From assembly GCA_000770645.1 (NCBI GenBank), contig JQID01000118.1, forward strand, positions 9,549 through 58,016: a DNA stretch of 48,468 nucleotides, given 5' to 3'. The translations under genes and the position numbers were made by a program. A model generated the notes under the pieces. The model had not been told where the DNA came from, did not search any database, and worked only from the letters and a program-made list of their open reading frames with translations. The DNA is from Desulfosporosinus sp. Tol-M (GTDB lineage: Bacteria; Bacillota; Desulfitobacteriia; Desulfitobacteriales; Desulfitobacteriaceae). Shown one piece after another: positions 36,165 through 47,188 of the stretch (its first letter is position 1; each line of letters starts with the position of its first letter).

Positions 36165-36340
36165 AGGGCTGATGAAAACATAAGGATAGTTACCGAAATT
36201 ATCCGACTCTGAGAGTTGCAACGCTTCCTTGAATAAGATATGATAAGTGAAGTAGGAAGATATAACTGAATAGCATTTCCAAATGGGCCATTCAAAATCT
36301 TTTTGGAGTCATAAAGACAAGAAAAAGGGGCGTGTGTTGA

Positions 36341-36529
36341 ATGCAGTTAAAGGACTTCGGGCGAGGCGCGCGGATTGAATTATCTAAAATGGCCAAACTA
36401 CTCGGGATGAAGTTTATCGGTTATAATCCAAATGCTCAACTGGTATCGTTGGAGATTCAAGGTAAAGGGGTTACTTATCCCTTAGAGGAGTTTATCCGAC
36501 AGTATGAAAGAGTGTGTACGACAACTTAA
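36341..36529 (+). CDS. Small hypothetical protein (62 aa)
   Basis: A 62-residue soluble protein, basic at the start and with alternating hydrophobic residues (MKFIGYNPNAQLVSLEIQGK). No family recognised. The ATG is preceded by AAGGGGCGTG, and a strong terminator follows 53 bases after the stop, so it looks like a real single-gene unit. Confidence 0.6.
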   Translation: MQLKDFGRGARIELSKMAKLLGMKFIGYNPNAQLVSLEIQGKGVTYPLEEFIRQYERVCTTT

Positions 36530-36582
36530 GTATTGACTTACTTTAGCTTAACTCAGCCTAACCTGGACTCGGATAAGTATAT

Positions 36583-36630
36583 AGGTGGTGTAATGAAACT
36601 TGTTTTCAAGTTCCATTACACCACCTTTTT
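36583..36630 (+). terminator. Strong terminator
   Basis: AGGTGGTGTAATG 36583-36595 pairs with CATTACACCACCT 36614-36626, with a further AACTTG/CAAGTT stem inside, then TTTT. Confidence 0.85.
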
Positions 36631-36850
36631 GTGGGACGGAGAAACTAGCGGTGAATTGTTCGCCTCTATTTAAGGAAATTTTCCGTTGCGTATTTCAGAT
36701 TACACTTATAAAATGGAACGTGAGGAGAATACTACCAATATGAAAAACAATGTGAAAAAGAAATAATTAAGTTCATATAGCGGAAAACTATTGCCGGAAC
36801 TTTATGAACTTATAAATTGAAAAAAAGGGCTATAATTAAAAAGTAATTAA

Positions 36851-38872
<2,022 letters not shown>

Positions 38873-38953
38873 ATTTAATATGTTTACCTGTGCTTTGACA
38901 TTTGTTATGATACAGAGTAAAGCAACATACTACCCAAAGGGAAGGTGAATTAG

Positions 38954-39244
38954 ATGACAATTTTACGTGAAGACGTTGAATATGTGGCCGCATTGGCACG
39001 CTTAGAGCTGACTGAACCGGAGATTCAAGAGTATACCGAACAACTCAATTCCATTTTAGACTATGCGGCTATGTTGGAGCGCTTAGTCACAGACGATGTG
39101 CTGCCTACTGCTCATGCTGTTCCATTACATAATGTCATGCGCGAGGACCAAGTAGGACCATCGCTTAAGCATGAGAAAGCCTTGAGGAATGCCCCGGATG
39201 GGGAAGAGGGCTTCTTTAGGGTGCCGAGGATAAGTTTAACTTGA
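38954..39244 (+). CDS. gatC: Asp-tRNA(Asn)/Glu-tRNA(Gln) amidotransferase subunit C
   Basis: A 96-residue GatC: REDVEYVAALARLELTEPEIQ at the start, LNSILDYAAMLERL, and a C-terminal FFRVPRI. It holds GatA and GatB together. ATG follows AAGGGAAGGTGA. A TTGACA at 38895-38900 suggests its own promoter. Composition returns to the window's normal here, in contrast to ligA. Confidence 0.95.
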   Translation: MTILREDVEYVAALARLELTEPEIQEYTEQLNSILDYAAMLERLVTDDVLPTAHAVPLHNVMREDQVGPSLKHEKALRNAPDGEEGFFRVPRISLT

Positions 39245-39265
39245 GATAAGGAGGGTCTGGGGATT

Positions 39266-40747
39266 ATGATGATAGGTAAATCAGTCAGCGAACTGCATGA
39301 GCTTCTCGTTCGTAAAGACGTCAGCTCTACGGAGCTGACGAAAGCATACATAAAGCGTATTCAGACGGTTGATCCGGAATTGAAAGCCTATTTAACGGTC
39401 ATTGAAGATCAAGCTTTGGCTCAGGCAGCCGAAGTTGATCGCAGGATCGCCCAAAACGAGGTGCTCGGTGTTTTAGAGGGAATTCCAATGGCCTTGAAGG
39501 ATAACCTGTGTACAGAAGGGGTTCGTACAAGCTGTGCCTCAAAGATGTTGGAGAATTTTATGCCGCCATATAATGCGACTGTCACAGACCGTCTCCAGGC
39601 TGCGGGAACAATTCTGCTGGGCAAAGTCAATATGGATGAGTTTGCGATGGGTTCATCAACCGAGAATTCCTTTTTTGCAAAGACAAGAAATCCCTGGGAT
39701 TTGGAGCGTGTTCCTGGAGGATCCTCCGGGGGGGCTGCTGTAGCCGTAGCTGCGGACGAGGCTGCTTTTTCCCTGGGGTCAGACACGGGGGGCTCCATCC
39801 GTCAACCGGCTGCGTTTTGCGGGGTGGTTGGCATGAAGCCAACTTACGGCGCAGTCTCACGGTTTGGCCTTATTGCCTTTGCGTCTTCACTCGATCAGAT
39901 TGGTCCTTTGACTCAAACCGTGCGGGACAATGCCTTGGTACTGAATGCCATCGCCGGATATGACCCGCTGGATTCAACGTCAGTTGCTTATCCGAGACCA
40001 GATTATACTAAGTTCCTGGTCAACGACATTAAAGGCTTGAAAATAGGGGTTCCCCGGGAGTACTTAGGCGAAGGGATTGATCAGGACGTCGCCGGAGGGA
40101 TTCGGACCGGCATTCAAACCCTAATCGAGCTAGGAGCAGAAGTGACTGAATGCTCGCTGCCGCATACGGAGTACGCCATACCCGCCTATTACTTGATTGC
40201 CACTGCCGAGGCGAGCTCAAATCTTGCCCGCTATGACGGAGTGCGCTATGGGTACAGGGCGGAAGTCGACGATGTCCTGGGTATGTTTAAAAAGACCAGA
40301 GCAAAGGGATTTGGACAGGAAGTAAAACGCAGGATTATGCTCGGAACCTATGCCTTGAGTTCGGGTTACTATGATGCCTATTACCTGAAAGCACAAAAAG
40401 TCCGAACGCTGATCAAGCAGGATTTTGACAAAGCGTTTGAGAAGTTTGATGTCTTGCTCTCCCCGACGGCTCCGACCCCAGCCTTTAAATTGGGTGAAAA
40501 ATCTGCGAATCCTTTAGCCATGTATTTATCAGACATTACGACCGTACCGATTAATTTGGCCGGCATTCCGGCAATTTCTATTCCGGCGGGATTTGTAGGC
40601 GGAATGCCGATTGGTATGCAGCTGATGGCTAAAGCGTTAGATGAGGGAACGTTGTACCGCGCAGCCTATACCTTTGAGCAAAACACCCCTTATCACACGG
40701 TAAAACCGAGTTTGTCCTGGGAGGTGCCGGCGCGTGGCAGTTGCTGA
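39266..40747 (+). CDS. gatA: Asp-tRNA(Asn)/Glu-tRNA(Gln) amidotransferase subunit A
   Basis: A 493-residue amidase-signature glutaminase. The Ser-cisSer-Lys triad lies in MALKDNLC (lysine about residue 76), PGGSSGGAA (about 152) and [16 protein letters not shown] (about 175). It releases ammonia from glutamine for GatB. AAGGAGGGTC precedes two adjacent ATGs (39266 and 39269). Its end overlaps gatB by 14 bases. Confidence 0.96.
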   Translation: MMIGKSVSELHELLVRKDVSSTELTKAYIKRIQTVDPELKAYLTVIEDQALAQAAEVDRRIAQNEVLGVLEGIPMALKDNLCTEGVRTSCASKMLENFMPPYNATVTDRLQAAGTILLGKVNMDEFAMGSSTENSFFAKTRNPWDLERVPGGSSGGAAVAVAADEAAFSLGSDTGGSIRQPAAFCGVVGMKPTYGAVSRFGLIAFASSLDQIGPLTQTVRDNALVLNAIAGYDPLDSTSVAYPRPDYTKFLVNDIKGLKIGVPREYLGEGIDQDVAGGIRTGIQTLIELGAEVTECSLPHTEYAIPAYYLIATAEASSNLARYDGVRYGYRAEVDDVLGMFKKTRAKGFGQEVKRRIMLGTYALSSGYYDAYYLKAQKVRTLIKQDFDKAFEKFDVLLSPTAPTPAFKLGEKSANPLAMYLSDITTVPINLAGIPAISIPAGFVGGMPIGMQLMAKALDEGTLYRAAYTFEQNTPYHTVKPSLSWEVPARGSC

Positions 40748-42182
40748 TAAATACGAAATGGTCTGTGGGCTGGAAGTTCATGTTGAACTCCAAACCAAGA
40801 CAAAGATTTTCTGTGGATGTACAACGGAGTTCGGGGGAGAGCAAAACACGCACGTTTGCCCGGTGTGCCTTGGTATGCCTGGAGCGCTCCCGGTGCTGAA
40901 CCGTGAGGTTGTAAATTATGCGATTAAAGCAGGTTTGGCGTTGAATTGTCAAATCGCGAAGTTTTCAAAGTTCGATCGAAAGAACTACTTCTATCCTGAT
41001 TTATGTAAGAATTATCAGACATCTCAGTTTGACTTACCCATCTGTTTACAAGGTGGCTTAGAGATAGAAGTCGACGGCGAGAAGAAATGGATCGGGATCA
41101 CCCGGGCCCACATGGAGGAAGATGCCGGTAAGCTTGTGCATAGCGGCGAGACTATCTCCACGTCTTACGGGTCTTCCGTCGACTATAACCGAGCCGGAGT
41201 GCCGCTGCTGGAAATCGTCTCGGAGCCCGATATGCGCTCGATTCCGGAAGTTCTTGCCTATCTTGAAAAATTGGTTCAGATTCTCGAGTATACGGAAGTC
41301 TCGGATTGTCGTTTGGAACAAGGCTCTGTTCGCTTTGATATCAATGTTTCGCTTAGGCCCCTCGGCACGGAAACCTTGGGAACTCGTACCGAAACCAAGA
41401 ACTTAAATTCCTTTAGTTCTGTTCGGCGCTGCATGGAGTATGAAGTGGCTCGTCAAGCCCGGGTTTTAGATGCGGGCGAAGACGTGGTTCAGGAGACACG
41501 CACTTGGGATGAGGGGCAGGGAATCACCTTAGCGCTTCGCTCTAAAGAGGAAGCTCATGATTATCGGTACTTTCCTGAACCCGATCTGCCTCCCCTGGTT
41601 ATCGACCGGGACTGGGTGGAGAGAATCCGGAAAACCCTCCCTGAGCTTCCTGCAGCGCGTCGTGCCCGCTTGCAGGCGCTGGGACTGTCAGCTTATGATG
41701 CGGCTGTGATCACGCAGGCTAAAGCTATGGCGGACTTCTTTGATGCAGCCTTAGCTTACTATGGAGAAGCCAAAACATTGGCGAACTGGATCATGGGTGA
41801 CCTTACTCGTCTGTTGAACACAAACCAGTGCAGTGTGCTTGATTCTCCGATTTCTGCCCGGCAATTAGCGGAACTCCTCGAACTCATCACTCAAGGAATC
41901 CTCAGCGGGAAGATTGCCAAGGGGGTCCTTGAAGAAATGTACAGCACGGGTAAGGATGCGGGCACGATTGTCAAGGAAAAAGGACTGGCACAAATTAATG
42001 ACGAGGGAGCGCTTCTCGGTATTATCGATGACGTAATTTCCGCAAACCCCCAATCAGTGGAAGACTACCGAGCTGGAAAAGCTAAAGCGATTGGGTTCCT
42101 CGTCGGGCAAATCATGAAAGCTACCAAGGGCCAGGCTAATCCGGGGCTTGTTAATCAGTTGCTTAAGGAAAGATTAGCATAA
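40734..42182 (+). CDS. gatB: Asp-tRNA(Asn)/Glu-tRNA(Gln) amidotransferase subunit B
   Basis: A 482-residue GatB with [22 protein letters not shown] at the start (zinc ligands with CPVCLGMPG), the KNYFYPDL signature and the C-terminal YqeY-like tail domain. It phosphorylates and amidates misacylated Glu-tRNA(Gln) or Asp-tRNA(Asn). GTG start at 40734, translationally coupled to gatA. The tRNA-Asn gene at 31702 is one potential substrate source. Confidence 0.96.
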   Translation: MAVADKYEMVCGLEVHVELQTKTKIFCGCTTEFGGEQNTHVCPVCLGMPGALPVLNREVVNYAIKAGLALNCQIAKFSKFDRKNYFYPDLCKNYQTSQFDLPICLQGGLEIEVDGEKKWIGITRAHMEEDAGKLVHSGETISTSYGSSVDYNRAGVPLLEIVSEPDMRSIPEVLAYLEKLVQILEYTEVSDCRLEQGSVRFDINVSLRPLGTETLGTRTETKNLNSFSSVRRCMEYEVARQARVLDAGEDVVQETRTWDEGQGITLALRSKEEAHDYRYFPEPDLPPLVIDRDWVERIRKTLPELPAARRARLQALGLSAYDAAVITQAKAMADFFDAALAYYGEAKTLANWIMGDLTRLLNTNQCSVLDSPISARQLAELLELITQGILSGKIAKGVLEEMYSTGKDAGTIVKEKGLAQINDEGALLGIIDDVISANPQSVEDYRAGKAKAIGFLVGQIMKATKGQANPGLVNQLLKERLA

Positions 42183-42326
42183 ATTTAAAGCCATCGATGG
42201 ACGTATAAGAGAAGAATATTTTTTTGGGAAGCAGGAATTCAGTTCCCTGTCGAGAATACTATTTTAAGTATAATAAATAGTCAAAATTTAAATTATTACT
42301 TACTGGTTGTAAAAAGAAGGGGAGGA

Positions 42327-42848
42327 TTGAGAACCTTAAACTCTAAAGAAGATTTAACACGGGAACAAGCTCTTGAACTGCTAGAAGACTTTGCTAAACG
42401 TTGGTTAGCGCATGATGGGCTATGGTTCCAAGCTATTGAGCAAGTATACGGACTTGACGAAGCGGTGGAGCTTGATACCGAGGCTTGGCGAAGGTTTACT
42501 GTCCTTGAAGCTAAACGCATTATGGTTTTTCTTGGCTTGCCTAAAAATGGGGGGCTAGACGCTTTGGAAAGAGCACTAAAGTTTCGATTATATGCCTTTC
42601 TAAATGTTCAAGAATGCTCCAGATCAGACGATCGGACTTTAATTTTTAAAATGCTCGATTGTCGCGTTCAGTCTGCCCGAAAACGAAAAAGTCTTCCTGA
42701 CCATCCTTGCAAGTCTGTTGGAGAAGTTGAGTACTCTTTATTCGCTTCTACGATTGACCCTCGAATTAAGACGAGTTGTATTGCCTGCCCACCAGACCCC
42801 CATCCAAAAGAATTCTATTGTGGATGGATGTTTACCATAGACGAATAG
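42327..42848 (+). CDS. Conserved protein, DUF6125-like
   Basis: A 173-residue soluble protein. The N-terminal part (DFAKRWLAHDGLWFQAIEQVYG) and a cysteine-rich end (CIACPPDPHPKEFYCGWMF) fit the family I know as DUF6125, found in anaerobes; a metal site made of the late cysteines is possible. Function unknown. The start is doubtful: TTG at 42327 directly touches GGAGGA, leaving no spacing, and there is no better start codon near. Confidence 0.6.
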   Translation: MRTLNSKEDLTREQALELLEDFAKRWLAHDGLWFQAIEQVYGLDEAVELDTEAWRRFTVLEAKRIMVFLGLPKNGGLDALERALKFRLYAFLNVQECSRSDDRTLIFKMLDCRVQSARKRKSLPDHPCKSVGEVEYSLFASTIDPRIKTSCIACPPDPHPKEFYCGWMFTIDE

Positions 42849-43036
42849 GAGGCAGCTACCCTTTGGATGGTTCCTCTTCTATATGCAAAACATACTTCGA
42901 TGGTCAAAATTCAAAATGTATACCAGTGATATCGTGGTTAATGTGACGGTAGATGCCGCTGCATATTTTTGGTGGGTATGGATATTGTAAGGAGTACAAG
43001 GTTAACGCTATATCAAAGAAAATGGAGGGGTAAATT

Positions 43037-43882
43037 ATGAAGACAATCATGGTAATAGGAGCTGGACAAATGGGTGGAGGAATCGCCCAAATTGCTGCCC
43101 AAGCAGGTTACTCCATTATTTTAAATGACATTAAGGATGAATTTGTCTTAAAGGGCCTCGGTGTCATTCAGAAAAACCTTAGCCGTAGTGTCGAAAAAGG
43201 AAAGCTTGCTGCTGAAGAAAAAGAGGCTATTTTAGGTCGTATTACTCAATCGACTTCTCTGCAGGATGCATCAGCAGCCGACTTAGTAATCGAAGCCGCT
43301 ATAGAAAATATAGCCATAAAAGCCCAAATCTTCTCACAACTCGATATAATTTGCCCTAAAAATACGATATTTTCAACTAATACATCCTCTTTACCGATCA
43401 CGGAGATAGCAACATTCACCAAACGTCCGGATCGCGTAATTGGTATGCACTTTTTTAATCCCGTTCCCGCGATGGAGCTCGTCGAGGTTATCCGCGGCCT
43501 GGCCACCAGTGACGAAGTCTATAAAACGATTGAAGAGTTAAGCGTGAAAATAGGTAAAACGCCGGTGGAAGTTAATGATGCCCCCGGATTTGTCGTTAAT
43601 CGGGTTTTAATCCCCATGATCAATGAAGCCGTTTGCACACTCTATGAAGGTATAGCCACGGCGGAATCAATTGATAATTGTATGAAATTAGGCACAAAAC
43701 AACCCATGGGTCCGTTGGAGTTAGCGGATCTGATCGGACTGGATACAGTATTATCTATTATGGAAGTTCTGCATGAAGGTCTTGGTGATAAATATCGCCC
43801 ATGTCCATTACTCCGTAAATATGTTAAAGCGGGCTGGCTTGGACGGAAATCTGGCCGGGGCTTTCATAACTACGGAGCTTAA
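43037..43882 (+). CDS. hbd: 3-hydroxybutyryl-CoA dehydrogenase
   Basis: A 281-residue enzyme of the Hbd family, interconverting 3-hydroxybutyryl-CoA and acetoacetyl-CoA with NAD(P)(H). GAGQMGGGIAQIAAQAG at the N-terminus is the dinucleotide site; MHFFNPVPAMELVEVI (about residue 137) holds the catalytic histidine; the C-terminal domain is complete. GGAGGGG precedes the ATG. It begins a hbd-crotonase-thiolase series for butyrate-level beta-oxidation or its reversal. Confidence 0.95.
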   Translation: MKTIMVIGAGQMGGGIAQIAAQAGYSIILNDIKDEFVLKGLGVIQKNLSRSVEKGKLAAEEKEAILGRITQSTSLQDASAADLVIEAAIENIAIKAQIFSQLDIICPKNTIFSTNTSSLPITEIATFTKRPDRVIGMHFFNPVPAMELVEVIRGLATSDEVYKTIEELSVKIGKTPVEVNDAPGFVVNRVLIPMINEAVCTLYEGIATAESIDNCMKLGTKQPMGPLELADLIGLDTVLSIMEVLHEGLGDKYRPCPLLRKYVKAGWLGRKSGRGFHNYGA

Positions 43883-43991
43883 CTCAGCGCGTTAATTATC
43901 TTCAGTCAGATCTCCGGAGGGATGCCTCTCTCAGACCAAGTAACGCTATTATAGTATGCGAAGTGATTCGTGATTACGAGGAGGACAAAGC

Positions 43992-44774
43992 GTGGAGTAT
44001 GCCAATCTTATGCTTGAACAAAACGGTGCTATCGCCACCGTAACCATCAATCGACCTAAAGCCTTAAATGCTTTAAACCCGGATACACTGACAGAACTGT
44101 CCGCTGTGCTGGATGAGATAGCAGGTAATTCCAGTGTTAAAGTGGTCATAGTCACCGGCAGTGGCAAGAAGGCTTTTGTCGCCGGCGCAGACATTGCTCA
44201 ATTAAAAGAGTTTAATACTCTGGAAGGCCGACGTTTTGGTCAATTAGGCCAGTTAGCTTTTCGGAAGCTTGAACTTTTACCTCAACCCGTAATTGCCGCT
44301 ATTAACGGATTTGCCTTAGGTGGCGGATGCGAGTTAGCTATGGCTTGCGATATACGTTTAGCGAGTGAAACTGCGAAGTTTGGTCAACCGGAAGTAACCT
44401 TGGGTGTTACTGCCGGATTTGGAGGCACTCAGCGTTTGCCCCGTCTGGTTGGTACAAATCGAGCCTGTGAGCTGCTATTTACAGGAGAACTCATTGATGC
44501 CCAGGAAGCTTATCGTATTGGACTGGTGAATCATGTTTATCCTTTAGACAATCTTATGGAAGAAGCCCTCAAACTGGCGAACAAAATTTTAGCGTGTGCA
44601 CCCGTTGCCGTACAGTTAAGCAAAAGTGCCGTTCAGCGGGGGATTAACATGGACCTGGACAGCGCGATAGCCTACGAAGCGGAGGTTTTCGGTCTGGCGA
44701 TTAGTACACAGGATAAAAATGAGGGTACTACAGCCTTTCTGGAACGACGTAAACCTGTTTTTGAAGGTCGATAA
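43992..44774 (+). CDS. crt: Enoyl-CoA hydratase (crotonase)
   Basis: A 260-residue crotonase. FVAGADIAQLKEF (about residue 60) and INGFALGGGCELAMACDIR (about 98) form the oxyanion hole; the catalytic glutamates are in QPEVTLGVTAGFGGTQRLPR (about 130-150). It hydrates crotonyl-CoA. GTG at 43992 has GAGGAGG about 8 bases upstream. No acyl-CoA dehydrogenase or electron-transfer flavoprotein is in this window. Confidence 0.93.
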   Translation: MEYANLMLEQNGAIATVTINRPKALNALNPDTLTELSAVLDEIAGNSSVKVVIVTGSGKKAFVAGADIAQLKEFNTLEGRRFGQLGQLAFRKLELLPQPVIAAINGFALGGGCELAMACDIRLASETAKFGQPEVTLGVTAGFGGTQRLPRLVGTNRACELLFTGELIDAQEAYRIGLVNHVYPLDNLMEEALKLANKILACAPVAVQLSKSAVQRGINMDLDSAIAYEAEVFGLAISTQDKNEGTTAFLERRKPVFEGR

Positions 44775-45079
44775 TAGTGATCCCCTAAAACTTAAGTCAG
44801 GGATTGAAATTCCATTTAGAGGAAATCACAAAAGGATACAAGCCTACGGACACTGGCGGTTGGTTGAATACCACCGCCATCTATGTGCATTCGACAGAAA
44901 CAGGAAGGTAAATAATTCAACCTTAGTTATACCAATTATGGTGTTTGAGTGTTATAATAAATAGGACTGGTTAATGAAATAACTGGTATTTCTAGTGAAG
45001 TGCAGTTTAAGGTGTCGCTAAAATTAAATTTTAAAAACCATTTGTGGAATTATTAATTTAAGGAGATGACTGTTTTAAA
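44775..45079 (+). other. Intergenic region between crotonase and thiolase
   Basis: No gene. TGGCGGT near 44858 pairs with ACCGCCA near 44874 but no T-run follows. A TATAAT at about 44953 may be the -10 box of a thiolase promoter; the -35 is not clear. GGAGATGACTG is the thiolase ribosome site. Confidence 0.4.
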
Positions 45080-46258
45080 ATGAGAGAAGTTGTCATTGTC
45101 AGTGCTGTACGTACACCCGTAGGTTCTTTTTTAGGTGCCTTTGCGCAAATACCGGCAGTAGAGTTAGGTGCTATTGCTATCGCAGAAGCAATTAAAAGAG
45201 CAGGTATCACAGCTGATCAAGTTGATGAAGTTATTATGGGTAACGTGCTCCAAAGTTCGCTGGGTCAGAATCCTGCTCGTACTGCGTCTCTGAAAGCCGG
45301 AGTTCCTAAGGAAGTTCCCGCTTGGACACTCAATATAGTATGTGGATCGGGACTGAAAACTGTCATGTGTGCCGCTCAGACCATTATGTCCGGGGACGCT
45401 GATATCGTTGTTGCCGGTGGCTGTGAGAGCATGTCTCTGTCCCCTTATGCGCTGCCTGGTGCTCGGACAGGGTATCGGATGAACAATAATACGGTTGTTG
45501 ATACGATGATAACTGATGGCTTATCGGATGCGATACATGGTATTCATATGGGCTTAACGGCTGAAAATATTGCGGAACAGTTTAATATTACCCGTGAAGA
45601 ACAAGATCAGCACGCAGTTTTAAGTCAACAACGTGCGGAAGCCGCAATTAAAGCTGGTAAATTTGTGGAGGAAATTGTTCCGGTGTCCGTTCCGCAAAAG
45701 AAAGGTGAGCCTAAAGTTGTCTCCCAAGATGAATTTCCCCGTTTTGGCGCGTCCTATGAAGCCATGGCTAAACTACCGGGCGCGTTTAAAAAGGGTGGGA
45801 CCGTCACGGCCGGAAATGCTTCAGGTATTAATGACGCAGGTGCCGCCGTCGTGGTTATGGCCAAAGAGAAAGCGCAGGAACTGGGTTTAACCCCGCTGGC
45901 GACCATCAAGTCTTGGGCAACGTCAGGAGTAGAACCACTGATTATGGGAACCGGGCCCATTCCGGCAACCCGTAAAGCCTTAAAGAAAGCCGGACTAACC
46001 ATTGAAGATATTGAAGTCATAGAAGCGAACGAAGCATTTGCTTCTCAATTCTTAATCTGCGGGCGCGAGTTGAAGCTTGATATTGAGAAGACGAATGTGA
46101 ACGGCGGAGCGATTGCCATTGGTCATCCGATTGGCGCTTCCGGAACGCGGGTTCTTGTGACCTTACTGTACGAAATGAAGCGGCAAGATGCCCATCGCGG
46201 CTTAGCTACACTCTGTATCGGCGGCGGACAGGGCGTTGCCATGATTGTCGAACGTTAG
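45080..46258 (+). CDS. thlA: Acetyl-CoA C-acetyltransferase (thiolase)
   Basis: A 392-residue thiolase. The nucleophile Cys88 lies in [11 protein letters not shown], the His in [16 protein letters not shown] (about residue 348) and the second Cys in LCIGGGQG (about 378). It joins or splits acetoacetyl-CoA. With the two genes before it, it completes the four-carbon part of the pathway from crotonyl-CoA to acetyl-CoA, which yields the NADH that the hydrogenase and formate dehydrogenase of this window could use. Confidence 0.96.
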   Translation: MREVVIVSAVRTPVGSFLGAFAQIPAVELGAIAIAEAIKRAGITADQVDEVIMGNVLQSSLGQNPARTASLKAGVPKEVPAWTLNIVCGSGLKTVMCAAQTIMSGDADIVVAGGCESMSLSPYALPGARTGYRMNNNTVVDTMITDGLSDAIHGIHMGLTAENIAEQFNITREEQDQHAVLSQQRAEAAIKAGKFVEEIVPVSVPQKKGEPKVVSQDEFPRFGASYEAMAKLPGAFKKGGTVTAGNASGINDAGAAVVVMAKEKAQELGLTPLATIKSWATSGVEPLIMGTGPIPATRKALKKAGLTIEDIEVIEANEAFASQFLICGRELKLDIEKTNVNGGAIAIGHPIGASGTRVLVTLLYEMKRQDAHRGLATLCIGGGQGVAMIVER

Positions 46259-46313
46259 GATCTTGGCATTAATCAGGGTACCGATCAATAATTGCATCTT
46301 TCAGAGTAAAGGG

Positions 46314-46350
46314 AAAGAAGGGTCTCTGCCTGCAGGGATCCTTTCTTTAT
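46314..46350 (+). terminator. Terminator of the thiolase gene
   Basis: AAAGAAGG at 46314-46321 pairs with CCTTTCTTT (one bulge) near 46340-46348, followed by a T-rich stretch. Confidence 0.5.
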
Positions 46351-46449
46351 GTTATTTTTATGGACAATTTCCAGAGCAACAGTTAGAATTTGAAAAGGAA
46401 GGAATTGTTTTCTAACGTTCTGGAACATAGTTGATAGAGGATGAAGAAA

Positions 46450-47157
46450 ATGGGTATCAGAATTGAGCAGCGGATTCCACCGAGACGACCTGCCTGGAAT
46501 ATTTGGCAGGGATTGTTGCTGATTTTACTTGTGACGTTAATTGAATATCTGCTCGGGTGGTTGGAAACGCCGGATGATTTAGATTCTTTGCGCGGGATGC
46601 TTCATTTTATTGGGGTTGGCTTAGGGGATGCTCTGGTCTATATCGGTGTTATCTGGATATTTCTGCGTCTTATACGTCGGCCATTTTCTGACCTGGGTTT
46701 TGTTAAGCCGCTCAAACGCTTTGTTGTATTGGGATTTGTGGTTGGAATTTTTTTGTTTGTATGTATTGGCTTATTAGGAAACATATTAACGCACGTATTT
46801 GGAACCCCAGTGCCGCAAAGTTTTACAGTAGCGGTAAATGGGGTAAACTATAAATGGGAATTTGGACTTCTCGCTTTATTAGGCGGAGTGGTAGCTCCAC
46901 TCAAGGAAGAGATGTTTTTCCGTGGCATTATCTACCCGCCCTTTCGGCAAGCCCTGGGGCGGGGTAAAGGAATGCTGTTAACAGGACTATTTTTTGCGAC
47001 ATTACATTATGATATTGTCCGATTTTTACCATTGTTCATTGGAGGAGTGGTACTTGCCTGGTTGTACGAGCGATCTGCGAGTATTTGGCCTGCTGTTGTA
47101 GCACATGGAACCTGGAATATTTTAATGGCCGCCGCGTTATGGATTCAGCGTTATTAA
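46450..47157 (+). CDS. CPBP-family intramembrane glutamic protease
   Basis: About 235 residues with seven or eight hydrophobic helices. The family motifs are EEMFFRGIIYPPFR (about residue 158, catalytic glutamates), ATLHYD (about 185) and HGTWNILMAAA (near the end). These Abi/CAAX-like proteases cut in the membrane; substrate unknown. ATG at 46450 gives GAGG a spacing of 9; an ATG at 46441 touches the ribosome site. Confidence 0.85.
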   Translation: MGIRIEQRIPPRRPAWNIWQGLLLILLVTLIEYLLGWLETPDDLDSLRGMLHFIGVGLGDALVYIGVIWIFLRLIRRPFSDLGFVKPLKRFVVLGFVVGIFLFVCIGLLGNILTHVFGTPVPQSFTVAVNGVNYKWEFGLLALLGGVVAPLKEEMFFRGIIYPPFRQALGRGKGMLLTGLFFATLHYDIVRFLPLFIGGVVLAWLYERSASIWPAVVAHGTWNILMAAALWIQRY

Positions 47158-47188
47158 GGGTGAGGAACATTCTAAGTAGGAGATTTGC

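Noticed and set aside
44719..44964. 81-codon frame overlapping the crotonase end
   Set aside because: It overlaps a conserved gene in another frame, has no ribosome site and no recognisable sequence.
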